A DNA stretch of 64,000 nt from Bryobacterales bacterium (GCA_022823865.1 JAJEHF010000104.1:1-64000), one strand, 5' to 3'. Numbered from the stretch's first letter, positions 1 to 8,949 are shown. Translations and numbers: made by a program. Notes: generated by a model not told the origin, from the letters alone.

Positions 1-215
1 ACATCAACTCCTCCTGTTCCCGGAAGTCCGAACTCGGACTCCCAGAATTGGAGGATAGGGCAGTATCGGGCCGGTCAGGACCAGACGAACCGGCCATAAT
101 TTCCGGAATTTGGGCGGTCAGATTTTCCGGAACTCGCAACGCCCACCGTGCTATCGCCATACATGGTGGTCGAGGGTGTGGAGCGGCGGATGGTCAACCC
201 ATAAAGCCGAGGGCG

Positions 216-1037
216 TCAAAACGCCAGTTCCTGCTGGAAGTCCCAAGGTATGGGGAATACCCCGATAATTACCCAAGGATTAGGTGCAACGAAATGAAAT
301 TGCTGGGTTGTCCCCAAGAAAAAATGCAAATCAGTCTTGATGAATTCATCGAGGTACTTCTGCCGAACCTTCTTGAGCGCCCGTTCTCGGTCACCTCCAG
401 AGTCCTCTAGGCAGTTCCAGTAGAGGGCTCCAATCTGCCACTCGAGAATCTGAAGTTCACTCGTCGTACCGTGAACGTCCTCAAACCGATAAGAAAAGTT
501 GTATGGCAGCTTTGGGATGATCTTGAAAGTCTCTCGCCATGAATTGTCATCAAATAGGTCGTACTGGCTGTAATAGCTCCTCATTTTCTGCAACTTCTCT
601 TGGTCCCACTCCGGAGTGTCTTCTTCCCATCTGAAATCGAGGATCTTCTTTGGCTTGAATACCGTTAGCGATATCTCGTTGGCCTTTGCTGCATCGATGA
701 TCTCCGCCAATGAGTCAAAGACGGCAGCGTTGTTTAGAAGGATCCGCCTACGTTCCCGCCAGTTGTTGGCGGTGCTCACGTGGTCCACTGGACGAATCAA
801 AGTTGGATCGATTGGCCGAAAAGTCTCCGGTCTTGGATCCGACTGATTTCGCTTCAAGGGTGCCTCGACCCAATCAAACAATTTGTACTGCTCCGATTCA
901 CCGAGTCGCCTAAATGGAACCGGGTAGAGGCGAACCCAAGTGCCATCTTCACGAACACCAGCAGTGCAGACAGTCTCCCCGTACTTCGTCGAGAGCGTGG
1001 GGTACGTCTTTACGGTGATCAATAAGCGTTCACTCAT
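216..1037 (-). CDS. Uncharacterised protein paired with a DUF488 gene
   Basis: Protein of about 273 residues that I cannot assign to a named family. The N-terminus (about residues 1-45) is strand-rich and reads like a small beta domain, with the segments LLITVKTYPTLS and WVRLYPVPFR. The middle is charged and helical, and the last 35 residues return to hydrophobic strands (HFFLGT, WVIIGVFPIP). There is no signal peptide or membrane helix, so it is probably cytoplasmic. The ATG at 1037 is preferred over the GTG at 1040 because an AAGG lies just upstream. It starts 9 bases after the stop of the DUF488 gene on the same strand, so the two are almost certainly co-transcribed. A role with DUF488 in nucleic-acid metabolism or defence is inference only. 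Confidence 0.75.
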   Translation of the reverse strand: MSERLLITVKTYPTLSTKYGETVCTAGVREDGTWVRLYPVPFRRLGESEQYKLFDWVEAPLKRNQSDPRPETFRPIDPTLIRPVDHVSTANNWRERRRILLNNAAVFDSLAEIIDAAKANEISLTVFKPKKILDFRWEEDTPEWDQEKLQKMRSYYSQYDLFDDNSWRETFKIIPKLPYNFSYRFEDVHGTTSELQILEWQIGALYWNCLEDSGGDRERALKKVRQKYLDEFIKTDLHFFLGTTQQFHFVAPNPWVIIGVFPIPWDFQQELAF

Positions 1038-1046
1038 CACCTTGGC

Positions 1047-1970
1047 TCACAGGTGCTTGACTCTTGCAATCGCTCCGCCATCGATTCCTATCGCGCTAGC
1101 GACGCAGCTCCGATGACAGCAGTGTGGTAGTCGCTCGAAGCACGTAAGGGCAACTCGCCCGCCGGAATTGATCCAGTTCCGAATCGTCGCAATTTCATGT
1201 TCTTGCTCAGGCAAGACCTCCCTCTCATACCTGTCGAACAGCCTATCGTAGTCTGCCTGCGACCTGAGATTTCTGCGGTGTTCCCCTGCCACTCCCAATT
1301 GGGGCAAATGCTCGTATCGAATTCCAACACCAGTGCAGGCATGCGCAAGAGTCTTCTTGGAAAAACCATACTTGCGGCTGATCGCATTCCTCCGCACGTC
1401 GCAAAGCAGAGTCACGCCCGCCAAGAGCAACGCATTCAAGTAGCTCTCGATGGTCCGCCCTTCGTAACCAATCGTGGTTAGCGGAGCGGGAGTTGCGATT
1501 GAGCGAGCAGACTCGATCTTTCGTAACGTAACGTTGTCACCACGGAGAATCTTGTCTGCGATCTCACTGCGAATTGCGAAGTACGGGAACTGGCGGTAGG
1601 TTGCCGCGATCAAGTGGTCGCCACGAAGATTCCGATTCCTTCGGACGAAATCCGTCATGTGTGGCTCGTGTGCGCGACCTGCAATCATCCGTCCTTTGTC
1701 CGAGAGGATCCAGCGTCCGTCGATGTCGTTCAGTAGTTGGAGAGCGACAAGTTTCCTGCGATCGGCATATGAAGTGAATGAGAACGCACCGAAGCGATAT
1801 GGAACGAAGTCATAGATTTGTGGCACGTTGGGTTCTCGGCAATAGAGGAACAGCAGCTTTTGGAAGTCTAAGTTGCCAACTCGCCCTCCAAGTAAGTCAA
1901 GCAGTCCAAGTAAGTGTCGCTGCCTGTTTGGGAGCCGCAGTTTGCCCAGTCCAGTTGAGATCTCAGTCAT
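1047..1970 (-). CDS. DUF488 protein with N-terminal winged-helix/Panacea-like domain
   Basis: 307 residues. Residues about 160-300 match the DUF488 pattern: TIGYEGRTIE opening, a DVRRNAISRKYGF segment, a YEHLPQLG segment, and the C-terminal ALTCFERLPHCCHR with the conserved Cys and the CHR motif. DUF488 proteins are small cytoplasmic proteins of poorly known activity. Residues about 1-130 are extra: FQKLLFLYC followed by YDFVPYRFGAFSF resembles the opening of DUF4065/Panacea (SocA-like) domains seen in toxin-antitoxin proteins, but that match is by eye. It is the first gene of a two-gene unit with the uncharacterised protein downstream. The ATG at 1970 has an AGGA about eight bases upstream. 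Confidence 0.75.
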   Translation of the reverse strand: MTEISTGLGKLRLPNRQRHLLGLLDLLGGRVGNLDFQKLLFLYCREPNVPQIYDFVPYRFGAFSFTSYADRRKLVALQLLNDIDGRWILSDKGRMIAGRAHEPHMTDFVRRNRNLRGDHLIAATYRQFPYFAIRSEIADKILRGDNVTLRKIESARSIATPAPLTTIGYEGRTIESYLNALLLAGVTLLCDVRRNAISRKYGFSKKTLAHACTGVGIRYEHLPQLGVAGEHRRNLRSQADYDRLFDRYEREVLPEQEHEIATIRNWINSGGRVALTCFERLPHCCHRSCVASAIGIDGGAIARVKHL

Positions 1971-2491
1971 CCTCAGGTCCTTGGTCTGACTCAGTTGGTC
2001 TCAGCGAGGTAATTGGCATCATGTCAAGAGGTAGGTCAGCGTCTCGACGTGCCAATACGCGCCCGTATCAGAACAGGTGACTTCGCACACGAATCGGACA
2101 CATCCGTTGGGGCTTGGCTTCTCTTCCACGATTCGCATCAGTGAGCGTTGCAAACGCCTACTCGTTAGTGACTTCTCCCACGACGATCAGGTCTTGCTTC
2201 GCCCAAGCGACCATGAGATCAAATTAAACACAGGAATGTCAAACATTGGAGCGCTTATATGTTTAGAGCCATTGCGTCCACCTCCACCGCCGGGTGCTGC
2301 GGCCAGTCGGCCGTCTCTGGTGACGCTACGACGCTCCGGACGGTAACACCTCACGATTGCGCGTTGAGGGGCGGGCCTCCTCTTCGACATTGTGCCTCCC
2401 TCCGCAATCATCAGGCAGTGATGCTGCTGCGGCATCAGACTCTATGAGGTAATGCGCCAGTCATTCTGATGTCACTGGTACCAGAACCGCG
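1971..2491. other. Intergenic stretch without a supported gene
   Basis: About 520 bases between the DUF488 gene and the NIPSNAP-like gene, both read leftward. A TTGACA -35-like hexamer (minus strand, 2022-2027) lies upstream of the DUF488 gene, but no convincing -10 follows. Open frames here show no family resemblance and I see no repeats or RNA genes. Confidence 0.4.
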
Positions 2492-3484
2492 TTACTCGAT
2501 TGCGCGGTACGCTTCGGGCAGGCCTGGGAGGAATTTGGGCGGGCTCTGGTACAGGTAGCCCTCAAGGAACGTCACGGTCTGGCTTCGACTCGCCCTTGAA
2601 AGGGCATCCAAGCTAGCCTTGTAGGCCGCGTAGTCAGGGCCGTCTCCTCCCATGCTCACGATTTGGTCCGGGCGGGCGGCCTTCCAGTGCTCGTAGCCGG
2701 CGTAGCGCACCATCAAGAACACTTCGTCGTACTCAGAGCTCTCCTCGAATCCACTCTCCGGCGGGTAGACAGCCTTCCACTGGCCGACGATGCGGGCACC
2801 GACTTTTTCGAGGTATGGCCAGATCCCTTCGGCGCCGCCTCTCAGCAGGCCGTCCGCTGCGCCCTTCTCCACCTCCCACTTCATCAGAGCGATGATCTCG
2901 CGAGCGGGCCAATTCCGGTCGTTGCGGACAGGGCGCGGCCTGCCTTCGGGTGCCGCCTCGGCCGGTTCGTAGGTCTCGTCCAGCGCGGGCATGTAATACA
3001 CCTGCGTGGTCGCGGTCACGCCCTCGAGGAAATATGCGCCGCTCGAGTCCGCCACATAGTGGTTGCGGGCACTGAGGGCTTCGCGGTTGCGCCGGTAGTC
3101 GGAGCCGTTTCCGCCCAGCAGCAGGTGGCCTTGGCGGGTTGCCTTCCAGTGCTCGTAGCTGGCGTAGCGGGCTAGGCGGTACCCGTGGTCGAACGCAGGA
3201 TCCGCGCTCGAGCCGTCCGGGTGGACCACCATCCATTGCCCGACAATGCGGCTTCCGATCTTCTCGAACCAAGGCCAGACGCCATCCCGGCTCAGCCGGA
3301 GGTAGGCGTCGTGTCCTCCCTTGTGAAACTTCTGGTGGCGCAGGACTAGCAACTCCGTTCCTTCTCTGGGCACGTCGTTGCGCACTGGCCGCGGCGGATC
3401 CGCCGGCTGGCCGAACGCCAGCACGGCCAGCGCCGTCGTGGCCAGGGTCGCTGCAATCGGGGCATTGCGGGGGAATTCGGGCAT
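2492..3484 (-). CDS. Secreted protein with two NIPSNAP-like repeats
   Basis: 330 residues with an N-terminal signal-like stretch (about residues 9-25, IAATLATTALAVLAFGQ) pointing to export. The body is an internal duplication. Residues about 35-165 and 185-325 both carry an ARIVGQW/SRIVGQW core, a RYA(S/G)YEHWKA segment and a GGNG/GGDG loop, typical of NIPSNAP-like ferredoxin-fold domains. Such proteins are frequent in Acidobacteria and Planctomycetes and their substrates are unknown. A second NIPSNAP-type gene starts at the right edge of the window, with a Tat signal instead. The fold assignment is from motif resemblance and the enzymatic role is not known. Confidence 0.7.
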   Translation of the reverse strand: MPEFPRNAPIAATLATTALAVLAFGQPADPPRPVRNDVPREGTELLVLRHQKFHKGGHDAYLRLSRDGVWPWFEKIGSRIVGQWMVVHPDGSSADPAFDHGYRLARYASYEHWKATRQGHLLLGGNGSDYRRNREALSARNHYVADSSGAYFLEGVTATTQVYYMPALDETYEPAEAAPEGRPRPVRNDRNWPAREIIALMKWEVEKGAADGLLRGGAEGIWPYLEKVGARIVGQWKAVYPPESGFEESSEYDEVFLMVRYAGYEHWKAARPDQIVSMGGDGPDYAAYKASLDALSRASRSQTVTFLEGYLYQSPPKFLPGLPEAYRAIE

Positions 3485-3614
3485 TGCGCTCTACAGTGTA
3501 GTGGGCCTCACGTCAGCCGGTGGCCTGGCGCTACGACGCGCAACCGCCCGTCCCAGACCGGCTCGGGCGCGATCTTGCTGCGGGCGATAATGGATCGCTT
3601 GGCACTGTGCGCGA

Positions 3615-4502
3615 ATGTCGCTGCCCGTTAACAAAGTCTCGACCGCGGACTTAGTAGCCTCTGCCCGCGGATGGCACATGCGCCACCCGACGCCGATCTT
3701 CGACGATCCCTATGCGAAGAATCTGTGCGGGCCGGTACTTGGCTTGGCTCTGAGGTTTCGCCCGTTCGAATGGCTGCTGTTCAAGGTCGTACTGGCCCCC
3801 TTGATGCCCGTCAGCATGTGCGTGATCATGCGAGCGCGCTACGCCGAGCAGGGTCTGGGGCGCGCGGTTGAGGTAGGCGTTCGGCAATACGTCATCCTCG
3901 GCGCAGGAATGGATTCTTTCGCGTTTCGCCGGCCGGATCTCTTGGAACTGATCAATGCGTTTGAGGTCGACCACCCGGTGACGCAGAAGAAGAAGCTGGA
4001 TCGCATTGCCAAAGCTAGGCTCGCGGCACCCGCGAACCACCACTTCATCGCCGCGGACTTGTCCGCCGTCTCCATAGTCGACGCCCTGGCCGGTACGGCC
4101 TTCGACATGTCCAAGCCCACGTTTCTTTCCTTGCTGGGAGTCGCCTACTACCTGACTCCCGAGACTCTGGCGGAGACTGCGAGATCCATCTCGCAGGGAT
4201 TGCGCCCGGGTACGCGGCTGGTGATTGACTATCTCTTGGACGAAGAATCGTGCGACCCGGCAACCCAGCCGCTACGGGAGACGCTGCTCAAGTTTGTCGA
4301 GGGAAGGGGAGAGCCGATGCGCGGCTCGTACTCGCTGGCCGAGATGAACGCGCTGATGGCGGACAGTGGCTTCAAGCCGGTCGAGAATTTCGCGATCACC
4401 GATTTGGAAGAGGGCTATCGCGAAGAATTCGGCGGACTGCCGTTCGAGATCCCCGGACTCTTTGGTTTTGGCACGTTCGAGGTTGTAGGCGAGCCCGATT
4501 GA
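3615..4502 (+). CDS. Class I SAM-dependent methyltransferase, leucine carboxyl methyltransferase-like family
   Basis: 295 residues. The SAM-binding motif I is visible as YVILGAGMDSFAFR (about residues 91-104), followed by an acidic FEVDHP that would bind the SAM ribose. The N-terminal segment with FDDPYAKNL and the C-terminal GFGTFEV strand fit the LCM/TIGR00027 branch, which methylates carboxyl or hydroxyl groups of small molecules. The substrate cannot be predicted. It is a monocistronic gene, divergent from the NIPSNAP-like gene at 3484, with a toxin-gene fragment downstream. No signal peptide, so cytoplasmic. Confidence 0.85.
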   Translation: MSLPVNKVSTADLVASARGWHMRHPTPIFDDPYAKNLCGPVLGLALRFRPFEWLLFKVVLAPLMPVSMCVIMRARYAEQGLGRAVEVGVRQYVILGAGMDSFAFRRPDLLELINAFEVDHPVTQKKKLDRIAKARLAAPANHHFIAADLSAVSIVDALAGTAFDMSKPTFLSLLGVAYYLTPETLAETARSISQGLRPGTRLVIDYLLDEESCDPATQPLRETLLKFVEGRGEPMRGSYSLAEMNALMADSGFKPVENFAITDLEEGYREEFGGLPFEIPGLFGFGTFEVVGEPD

Positions 4503-4619
4503 CCTGACATGCGGCGGGTTGGAGGGAACAGCGACTGGCGGGGTTGATCGGCGGGTCTAGGGTTCCGCCGCTGCTGCGGCTTCAACCGAATCGATTGCAA
4601 CCCGCTGATTGCCCCCTCG

Positions 4620-4759
4620 GTGCGCCACCGCCTCCTTGTCGGGCGGCCTGCCGGATTGCAGCGATTGCCCGCTCGCGTGGCATGGCGGTGGCATCACGCA
4701 ATATACGTGACTTCGAAGACACGAGGATCGAAATTCTCGACCCATGGAACAGCGCATGA
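4620..4759 (+). pseudogene. vapC-type PIN-domain toxin fragment (C-terminus)
   Basis: One frame ends with IAAIARSRGMAVASRNIRD followed by FEDTRIEILDPW, which matches the ending of many VapC PIN-domain ribonucleases (AIA..G...TRN..DFE.TG.E..NPW). Just upstream a different frame (from 4620) reads HRLLVGRP, which matches the preceding VapC segment, so a frameshift separates the two. The N-terminal half with the catalytic acids, and any antitoxin, are missing. I take it as a toxin-antitoxin remnant. It lies between convergent genes. Confidence 0.7.
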
Positions 4760-4896
4760 GCGGAGTGCCTCCGGCCATAGTAGTTGCCGCCGCCCGCCCC
4801 CAGCCCTCCCGCTTCAGATGTCGGCTCATCCGCCAGCTCCCATAAAACGGATGTGACGGCAGCCAGCACTTTTTCGGAATCCGTAGACTGTGCCGG

Positions 4897-5460
4897 CTAG
4901 CGGATCGGCAGCCCAGTCAGCGTGCAGGCGTAGGCTTCGAGCAGCCGCGTCTTGCGCATCGGTGCGCGGCGTCCCTTGAGCCGAGCCAAGACGGGGACGA
5001 CACCATGGCAGAACCAGGCGGCGAACGGAATGGCCCCAAGGGTCAAGTAAGCCCAGACTGTCCTCAGCATCCGCCGATGCATGTCGGTGATCTTCATCTT
5101 GGAGCGCAAGTCTGTGACTTGGTCGAGCGCTTCCTCCCAGGCTCGCGTTTGCCGCTGCAGGTTCGCGGACCTCCAGATGTCACGTCCTCGCAGCAGAGCC
5201 AGCCCGGCACGCGTCAGGCTGAAGTCCTGCGAGGCCCACGCGATGCTGCGAAGGCTGTCCCGCAGCAGCAGGTAGGCCGGCTCACCGAATCCGACGTGGC
5301 CGAGACGGGCGAATTCGAACAGTTCCACTTCCATGAAACGAAGTCGGCGTCGCAATCCCTCGGCGCTGCACTGCCTGGAGATCTTGGCAATCGCCAGCGC
5401 GGCTGCGCTGGCGAGCAGCGTTGCTCGCACCAAGCTTACGGTTTCTGGATCAAGCGTCAT
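4897..5460 (-). CDS. Uncharacterised small membrane-associated protein
   Basis: 187 residues from the ATG at 5460, chosen because a perfect AGGAGG lies 9 bases upstream; a longer frame to 5565 lacks such a site. Two hydrophobic stretches are visible: VRATLLASAAALAIAKI near the N-terminus and LTLGAIPFAAWFCHGVVPVL near residue 150. The helical region between them contains many Arg residues. The likely topology is two membrane helices with a cytoplasmic middle. I recognise no family. The leader is unusually AT-rich for this genome and carries a promoter-like pair. Confidence 0.65.
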   Translation of the reverse strand: MTLDPETVSLVRATLLASAAALAIAKISRQCSAEGLRRRLRFMEVELFEFARLGHVGFGEPAYLLLRDSLRSIAWASQDFSLTRAGLALLRGRDIWRSANLQRQTRAWEEALDQVTDLRSKMKITDMHRRMLRTVWAYLTLGAIPFAAWFCHGVVPVLARLKGRRAPMRKTRLLEAYACTLTGLPIR

Positions 5461-5545
5461 GAGTTGTCCTCCTGGTTCTGCCGATCGATCGCCGAGTGGA
5501 CGTTGCTCGCGACGGACGCAGACATTGAATACAAGATTTTCTGGT

Positions 5546-5575
5546 AGTATTTCGGATTTTTGCACGAGATGTCAA
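5546..5575 (-). promoter_or_regulatory. Promoter-like pair for the small membrane protein gene
   Basis: On the minus strand, TTGACA (5570-5575) is followed after 18 bases by AATACT (5546-5551), within an AT-rich stretch (about 5525-5625) that stands out from the surrounding high GC. This would give a leader of roughly 75 bases before the ATG at 5460. Prediction from sequence only. Confidence 0.4.
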
Positions 5576-5784
5576 GTTGATATGCAGATTTTTTCGTATT
5601 TTATTTTCTTTCGGCGTGTAATTGTGAATGGAGTTGGCTAGTGGTCTTCTGAGAATTGCCGAAGCAAGGGCCTGCTCGCTGGCGCGGGCCACGGCTCCGA
5701 AGTGCTGGATTCTTCCGAGGTGCGGGGTCTCATCGAGCGAGCCACGGAACGGCTGGCGCTAGAATCTAGTTTTGCGGTGATCCG

Positions 5785-7197
5785 ATGTATCGAACTGCTC
5801 TTACAATCTGCTTGGCTGCACTGCTAGCGTCCCCGGTCGCTGGGCAGGAGAGCCGACGCCCAAACATCATCTTCATCTTGGCCGACGACCTAGGGTACGG
5901 CGATCTCGGCTCGTACGGACAGACTGTCATCCTGACGCCCGAGCTCGACCGCATGGCCGCCGAGGGAATCCGCTTCACCCAGTTCTACGCCGGAGCCACC
6001 GTGTGCGCCCCGTCGCGGAGCGTGCTGATGACCGGGCAGCACATGGGACACACCCACGTCCGCGGCAACGCCCCTGGTCCCCGGATGGATGCCCAGTCCC
6101 TGCGGGATATCGATGTCACCGTGGCCGAGGTGCTCAAGTCAGCCGGATACTCTACCGCTCTGTTCGGCAAGTGGGGCCTTGGCGAGGTGGACTTGCAGGG
6201 TCACCCGCTCAAGCAGGGCTTCGACACGTTCTTCGGCTACCTGAATCAAGTCCACGCGCACAACTACTACCCAGAGTTCTTGTGGAAGGGTCTGGAAAGG
6301 ATGCCGTTGCGCAACAAGGTCCAGCGCGTATCGCGCACCTATGGCGGATTCACCGGAGGCTGGGCGACGGAGCGCAACGAGTATTCCCACGACGTCATCA
6401 TGAGCGAGGCGATGGCTTGGCTGGAGGATCGCGGCGACGCGCCATTCTTCATGTACCTAGCTCTCACGATCCCGCATGCCAACAACGAGGGCACGCGCGG
6501 CACGGGTGACGGTGCGGAGATTCCCGATCACGGGATCTATTCCGGCAGGGACTGGCCGGGCCCGGACAAGGGGCAGGCAGCGATGATCACCCACATGGAC
6601 CGCGATGTCGGGCGACTGCTCGACAAATTGAGTGAGCTGGGCGTTGCCGAAGACACCTTGGTGATGTTCTCGTCCGACAACGGCCCGCACAACGAAGCCA
6701 ACCATGACTTGCTCAGGTTCAATCCGTCCGGACCCCTGCGGGGCACCAAGAGGGATCTCTATGACGGCGGAATCAGGGTCCCGTTCCTAGCTTGGTGGCC
6801 CGGTACGATCCAGCCTGGCAGAGTCTCCCGACACATCGGCTACTTCGGAGATCTGATGGCAACCTCTGCTGAACTGGCGGGCGCAGACCTTCCGCAAGAC
6901 ACCGACTCGGTGAGCTTTGCTCCGACGCTGACCGGAAGAGCTGGGGAACAGCGGAAGCACGAGTACTTGTATTGGGAGTTTTACGAGGGTGGTTCCGCGC
7001 AAGCCGTGAGGATGGGCCGCTGGAAGGGTGTCCGCCAGCCGATGTTGACAGGTAGAGTCGAACTGTACGACGTGACCCTTGACATTGCTGAAAGGTACGA
7101 CATAGCGAGGAGTCATCCCGAGGTCGTGAAAGAGATCGAGGATGCTATGCAGGAAGCCCACGTGCCCCATCCGAACTGGAAGCCTCCGGCGGAATAG
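5785..7197 (+). CDS. Exported arylsulfatase-family sulfatase
   Basis: 470 residues with a signal peptide (MYRTALTICLAALLASPVAG). The type I sulfatase signature CAPSR is at about residues 74-78; its Cys is the site converted to formylglycine. Metal-ligand motifs are present: PNIIFILADDLGYGDLG near residue 26 and SDNGPH near residue 297. LFGKWGLGE corresponds to the conserved GKWHLG-type segment, with Gly where His is usual. The C-terminus ends in the typical NIAERYDIA-like region. It would hydrolyse sulfate esters, perhaps of sulfated polysaccharides, outside the cytoplasm. The activating formylglycine-generating enzyme is encoded at 40.8 kb. Substrate unknown. Confidence 0.93.
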   Translation: MYRTALTICLAALLASPVAGQESRRPNIIFILADDLGYGDLGSYGQTVILTPELDRMAAEGIRFTQFYAGATVCAPSRSVLMTGQHMGHTHVRGNAPGPRMDAQSLRDIDVTVAEVLKSAGYSTALFGKWGLGEVDLQGHPLKQGFDTFFGYLNQVHAHNYYPEFLWKGLERMPLRNKVQRVSRTYGGFTGGWATERNEYSHDVIMSEAMAWLEDRGDAPFFMYLALTIPHANNEGTRGTGDGAEIPDHGIYSGRDWPGPDKGQAAMITHMDRDVGRLLDKLSELGVAEDTLVMFSSDNGPHNEANHDLLRFNPSGPLRGTKRDLYDGGIRVPFLAWWPGTIQPGRVSRHIGYFGDLMATSAELAGADLPQDTDSVSFAPTLTGRAGEQRKHEYLYWEFYEGGSAQAVRMGRWKGVRQPMLTGRVELYDVTLDIAERYDIARSHPEVVKEIEDAMQEAHVPHPNWKPPAE

Positions 7198-7608
7198 TTG
7201 CGGACGAGACCGGCACTGGCGTATTCGAATCCCTTCTATTCCACACAAGCTGCCGCCCGGTCTGCTCTATGATTGTCTGCTCATTCTGCTGGCCGCACTC
7301 CGACTCGCGACCCTCATGCCGTTGGGCCGGATATAGGTGGCTGTCACGAACCGATGACCGCCACCATTCCATTAGCTTCCTGCCGATTAACACGTGGAGT
7401 ACCCCTAGTCCCAGAACCGTTCCACCGGCTGCGTATCCCAAGCGATATCCCAGCGCAGCACAATGCCACGGGCCGCTGTGTGCTGTTCGTAGCGGCCCGG
7501 AGTCACGTCTCGGGCCATGCAGTATGATGGGCCGGCGGCTGAAGTGCTGGCGCGGCGTCGAGCGCGCATCTGCCATTGGCTGACGGGATACCGGATCGAG
7601 TACTGCTT
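7198..7608. other. Intergenic stretch without a supported gene
   Basis: About 410 bases between the sulfatase and kelch genes. A minus-strand frame (7145-7576) contains one hydrophobic segment (LGYAAGGTVLGLGVLHVLIG), but it overlaps the sulfatase end and resembles nothing known to me. No hairpin terminator with a T tract was seen. Confidence 0.35.
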
Positions 7609-8619
7609 ATGCCCGCTGATAACGGTCTTCGGAGGCGCCGATGCAATCGAACGGCCCCGCTTGTCGCGGCTGCGTTACTCTGTGCTCCAAGCGTTCTCCC
7701 GGGTGAACTGGTGTGGACGGAACTACCGGAAATGCCGGTAGGCAAGTGGGAGACCGCAACCGTCTCGATCGAAGGCAAGCTCTACCTGTTCGCCGGCTAT
7801 ACCCAGGGTGTCCGATCAAGCAAGCGTTCGGATTTTTTCGACCCGACGGACGGGAGCTGGACGCAGATTCAGGACATGCCGAGCGCTGTCACCCACATCA
7901 ACGCAGTTCTGGACAATCGCACAGTCTGGTTCGCCGGAGGCTTCAAGGATGGCTACAAGGGCCACGCCATTGCCGAAGTGTGGAGCTACGACATCGAAAA
8001 GGACCGTTATACTGCGGCGCCGCTGCTCCCAGAACCCCGGGCAGGTGGAGGGCTGGCTAGGGTCGGCCGCGAGCTGCACTACATCGGCGGCTTGAAGGCG
8101 GATCGTGATACCGACTCTGGGGATCATTGGGTTCTCGACCTCGAACGCTGGGCCGAAGGATCGGCAGTTTGGAGGCCTGCGGCACCATTGCCCTTGCCCC
8201 GCAACCAGTTCTCGACCGTTTCCCTCGGTACGCGGATCTATGCAATCGGCGGCCAGTTGCATCACGACAGCGTACAGCTCGACCAGCCACGCGTCGACAT
8301 ATTCGACACCGAGACCGATACTTGGAGCCGTGGTCCGGATTTGCCCAAGGGCCATTCCCATGGGGAGGCCGGGACTTTCGTCCATGATGGGGGGATCTAT
8401 ATGGTGGGCGGGCACACCACTCCAACTGGCGGAACCAAGTCCGTCGATCCGGATATCCTGGTGCTACGGCCCGGCGACGGTTGGGAGCTTCTTGCCAAGC
8501 TGCCAATGCCTCTTTCATCGCCGGCCGCTGCCATCATCGACGGCAAACTCTACGTCGCTGGGGGTTCCAAGGACGGAAGAAGCGTCCAGGGGAGAATGTG
8601 GGTGGCCGACCTGCCCTGA
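7609..8619 (+). CDS. Secreted kelch-repeat beta-propeller protein
   Basis: 336 residues from the ATG at 7609. A TTG at 7576 would add 11 residues, but the later start puts a normal signal peptide at the front (basic RRRRCNR, then TAPLVAAALLCAPSVLPG). At least five kelch blades are visible by their repeated pattern of strand, GG pair and aromatic: YLFAGY, VWFAGGF, LHYIGGL, IYAIGGQ, IYMVGGH, LYVAGGS. Kelch propellers are binding or sialidase-like scaffolds; no catalytic residues can be assigned. It follows the sulfatase in the same direction after about 400 bases, so joint regulation is uncertain. Confidence 0.85.
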   Translation: MPADNGLRRRRCNRTAPLVAAALLCAPSVLPGELVWTELPEMPVGKWETATVSIEGKLYLFAGYTQGVRSSKRSDFFDPTDGSWTQIQDMPSAVTHINAVLDNRTVWFAGGFKDGYKGHAIAEVWSYDIEKDRYTAAPLLPEPRAGGGLARVGRELHYIGGLKADRDTDSGDHWVLDLERWAEGSAVWRPAAPLPLPRNQFSTVSLGTRIYAIGGQLHHDSVQLDQPRVDIFDTETDTWSRGPDLPKGHSHGEAGTFVHDGGIYMVGGHTTPTGGTKSVDPDILVLRPGDGWELLAKLPMPLSSPAAAIIDGKLYVAGGSKDGRSVQGRMWVADLP

Positions 8620-8738
8620 CCGCCACTTCCCTCACACGTGAACGGTCCAGCCTCGTTGATGAACAGGCCTTTGCACCGAGGGCAGCCGTGCGGCACAGCT
8701 CGACGGGGCTCTGATGTCATATCCTGCTCGTTAGCCAT
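8550..8738 (-). CDS. Possible 62-residue CxxC protein
   Basis: Small frame with a good ribosome site (GAGAGG about 7 bases before ATG 8738) and a zinc-knuckle-like pair, GCPRCKG, at about residues 18-24. The last third overlaps the end of the kelch gene on the opposite strand and looks non-coding in character, so the true extent is unclear. It lies downstream of the SPFH and ribbon-helix-helix genes on the same strand. A diverged copy of its upstream and 5' region is present at 10.25-10.41 kb, where the ATG is replaced by GCG. Confidence 0.35.
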   Translation of the reverse strand: MANEQDMTSEPRRAVPHGCPRCKGLFINEAGPFTCEGSGGQGRSATHILPWTLLPSLEPPAT

Positions 8739-8850
8739 CGTCTACCTCTCTTTCTGTTTCTTGCTATCAAGACCTATGGGCATTCGATGGCCTCTCCTGT
8801 CACGCCAGTTTGTTGCAGAGCTATCTAGCGCCGCGACGCAGTGATGGGTA
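8680..8850. repeat. Diverged repeat, copy 1
   Basis: This segment, which includes the start of the small CxxC frame, aligns by eye with 10225-10412 in the same orientation. Matching blocks include GTAGACG followed by GGC-AAC-G-CAGGA-ATGACA (minus strand), and ATGGCCTCTCC with GCAGCTATCT-like ends (plus strand). Identity is roughly 65-75% over about 150 bases. The two copies flank the SPFH/ribbon-helix-helix pair. Confidence 0.5.
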
Positions 8851-8949
8851 GTCTGCAGTTTTTCAGATTGGGTAGCACGGCGCCGTCGGGCGATGCCGTT
8901 GGGAACGCGACCGAATGCTCGCCGAATGCCGTCGGCCGCAACTGGTGAG

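Noticed and set aside
17-132. TTTCCGGAA at 100-108 and 124-132, TTCCCGGAA near 18-26, and an AGTCCGA-AC-TCGGACT hairpin, considered as a repeat array or CRISPR end.
   Set aside because: Only two exact copies with unequal context; no regular spacer structure and no cas genes.
5461-5565. Upstream extension of the small membrane protein gene.
   Set aside because: The ATG at 5460 has a perfect AGGAGG at good spacing, and the extension overlaps the predicted promoter region.
7145-7576. 143-residue minus-strand frame with one hydrophobic segment.
   Set aside because: It overlaps the sulfatase end, lacks a ribosome site and has no recognisable domain.
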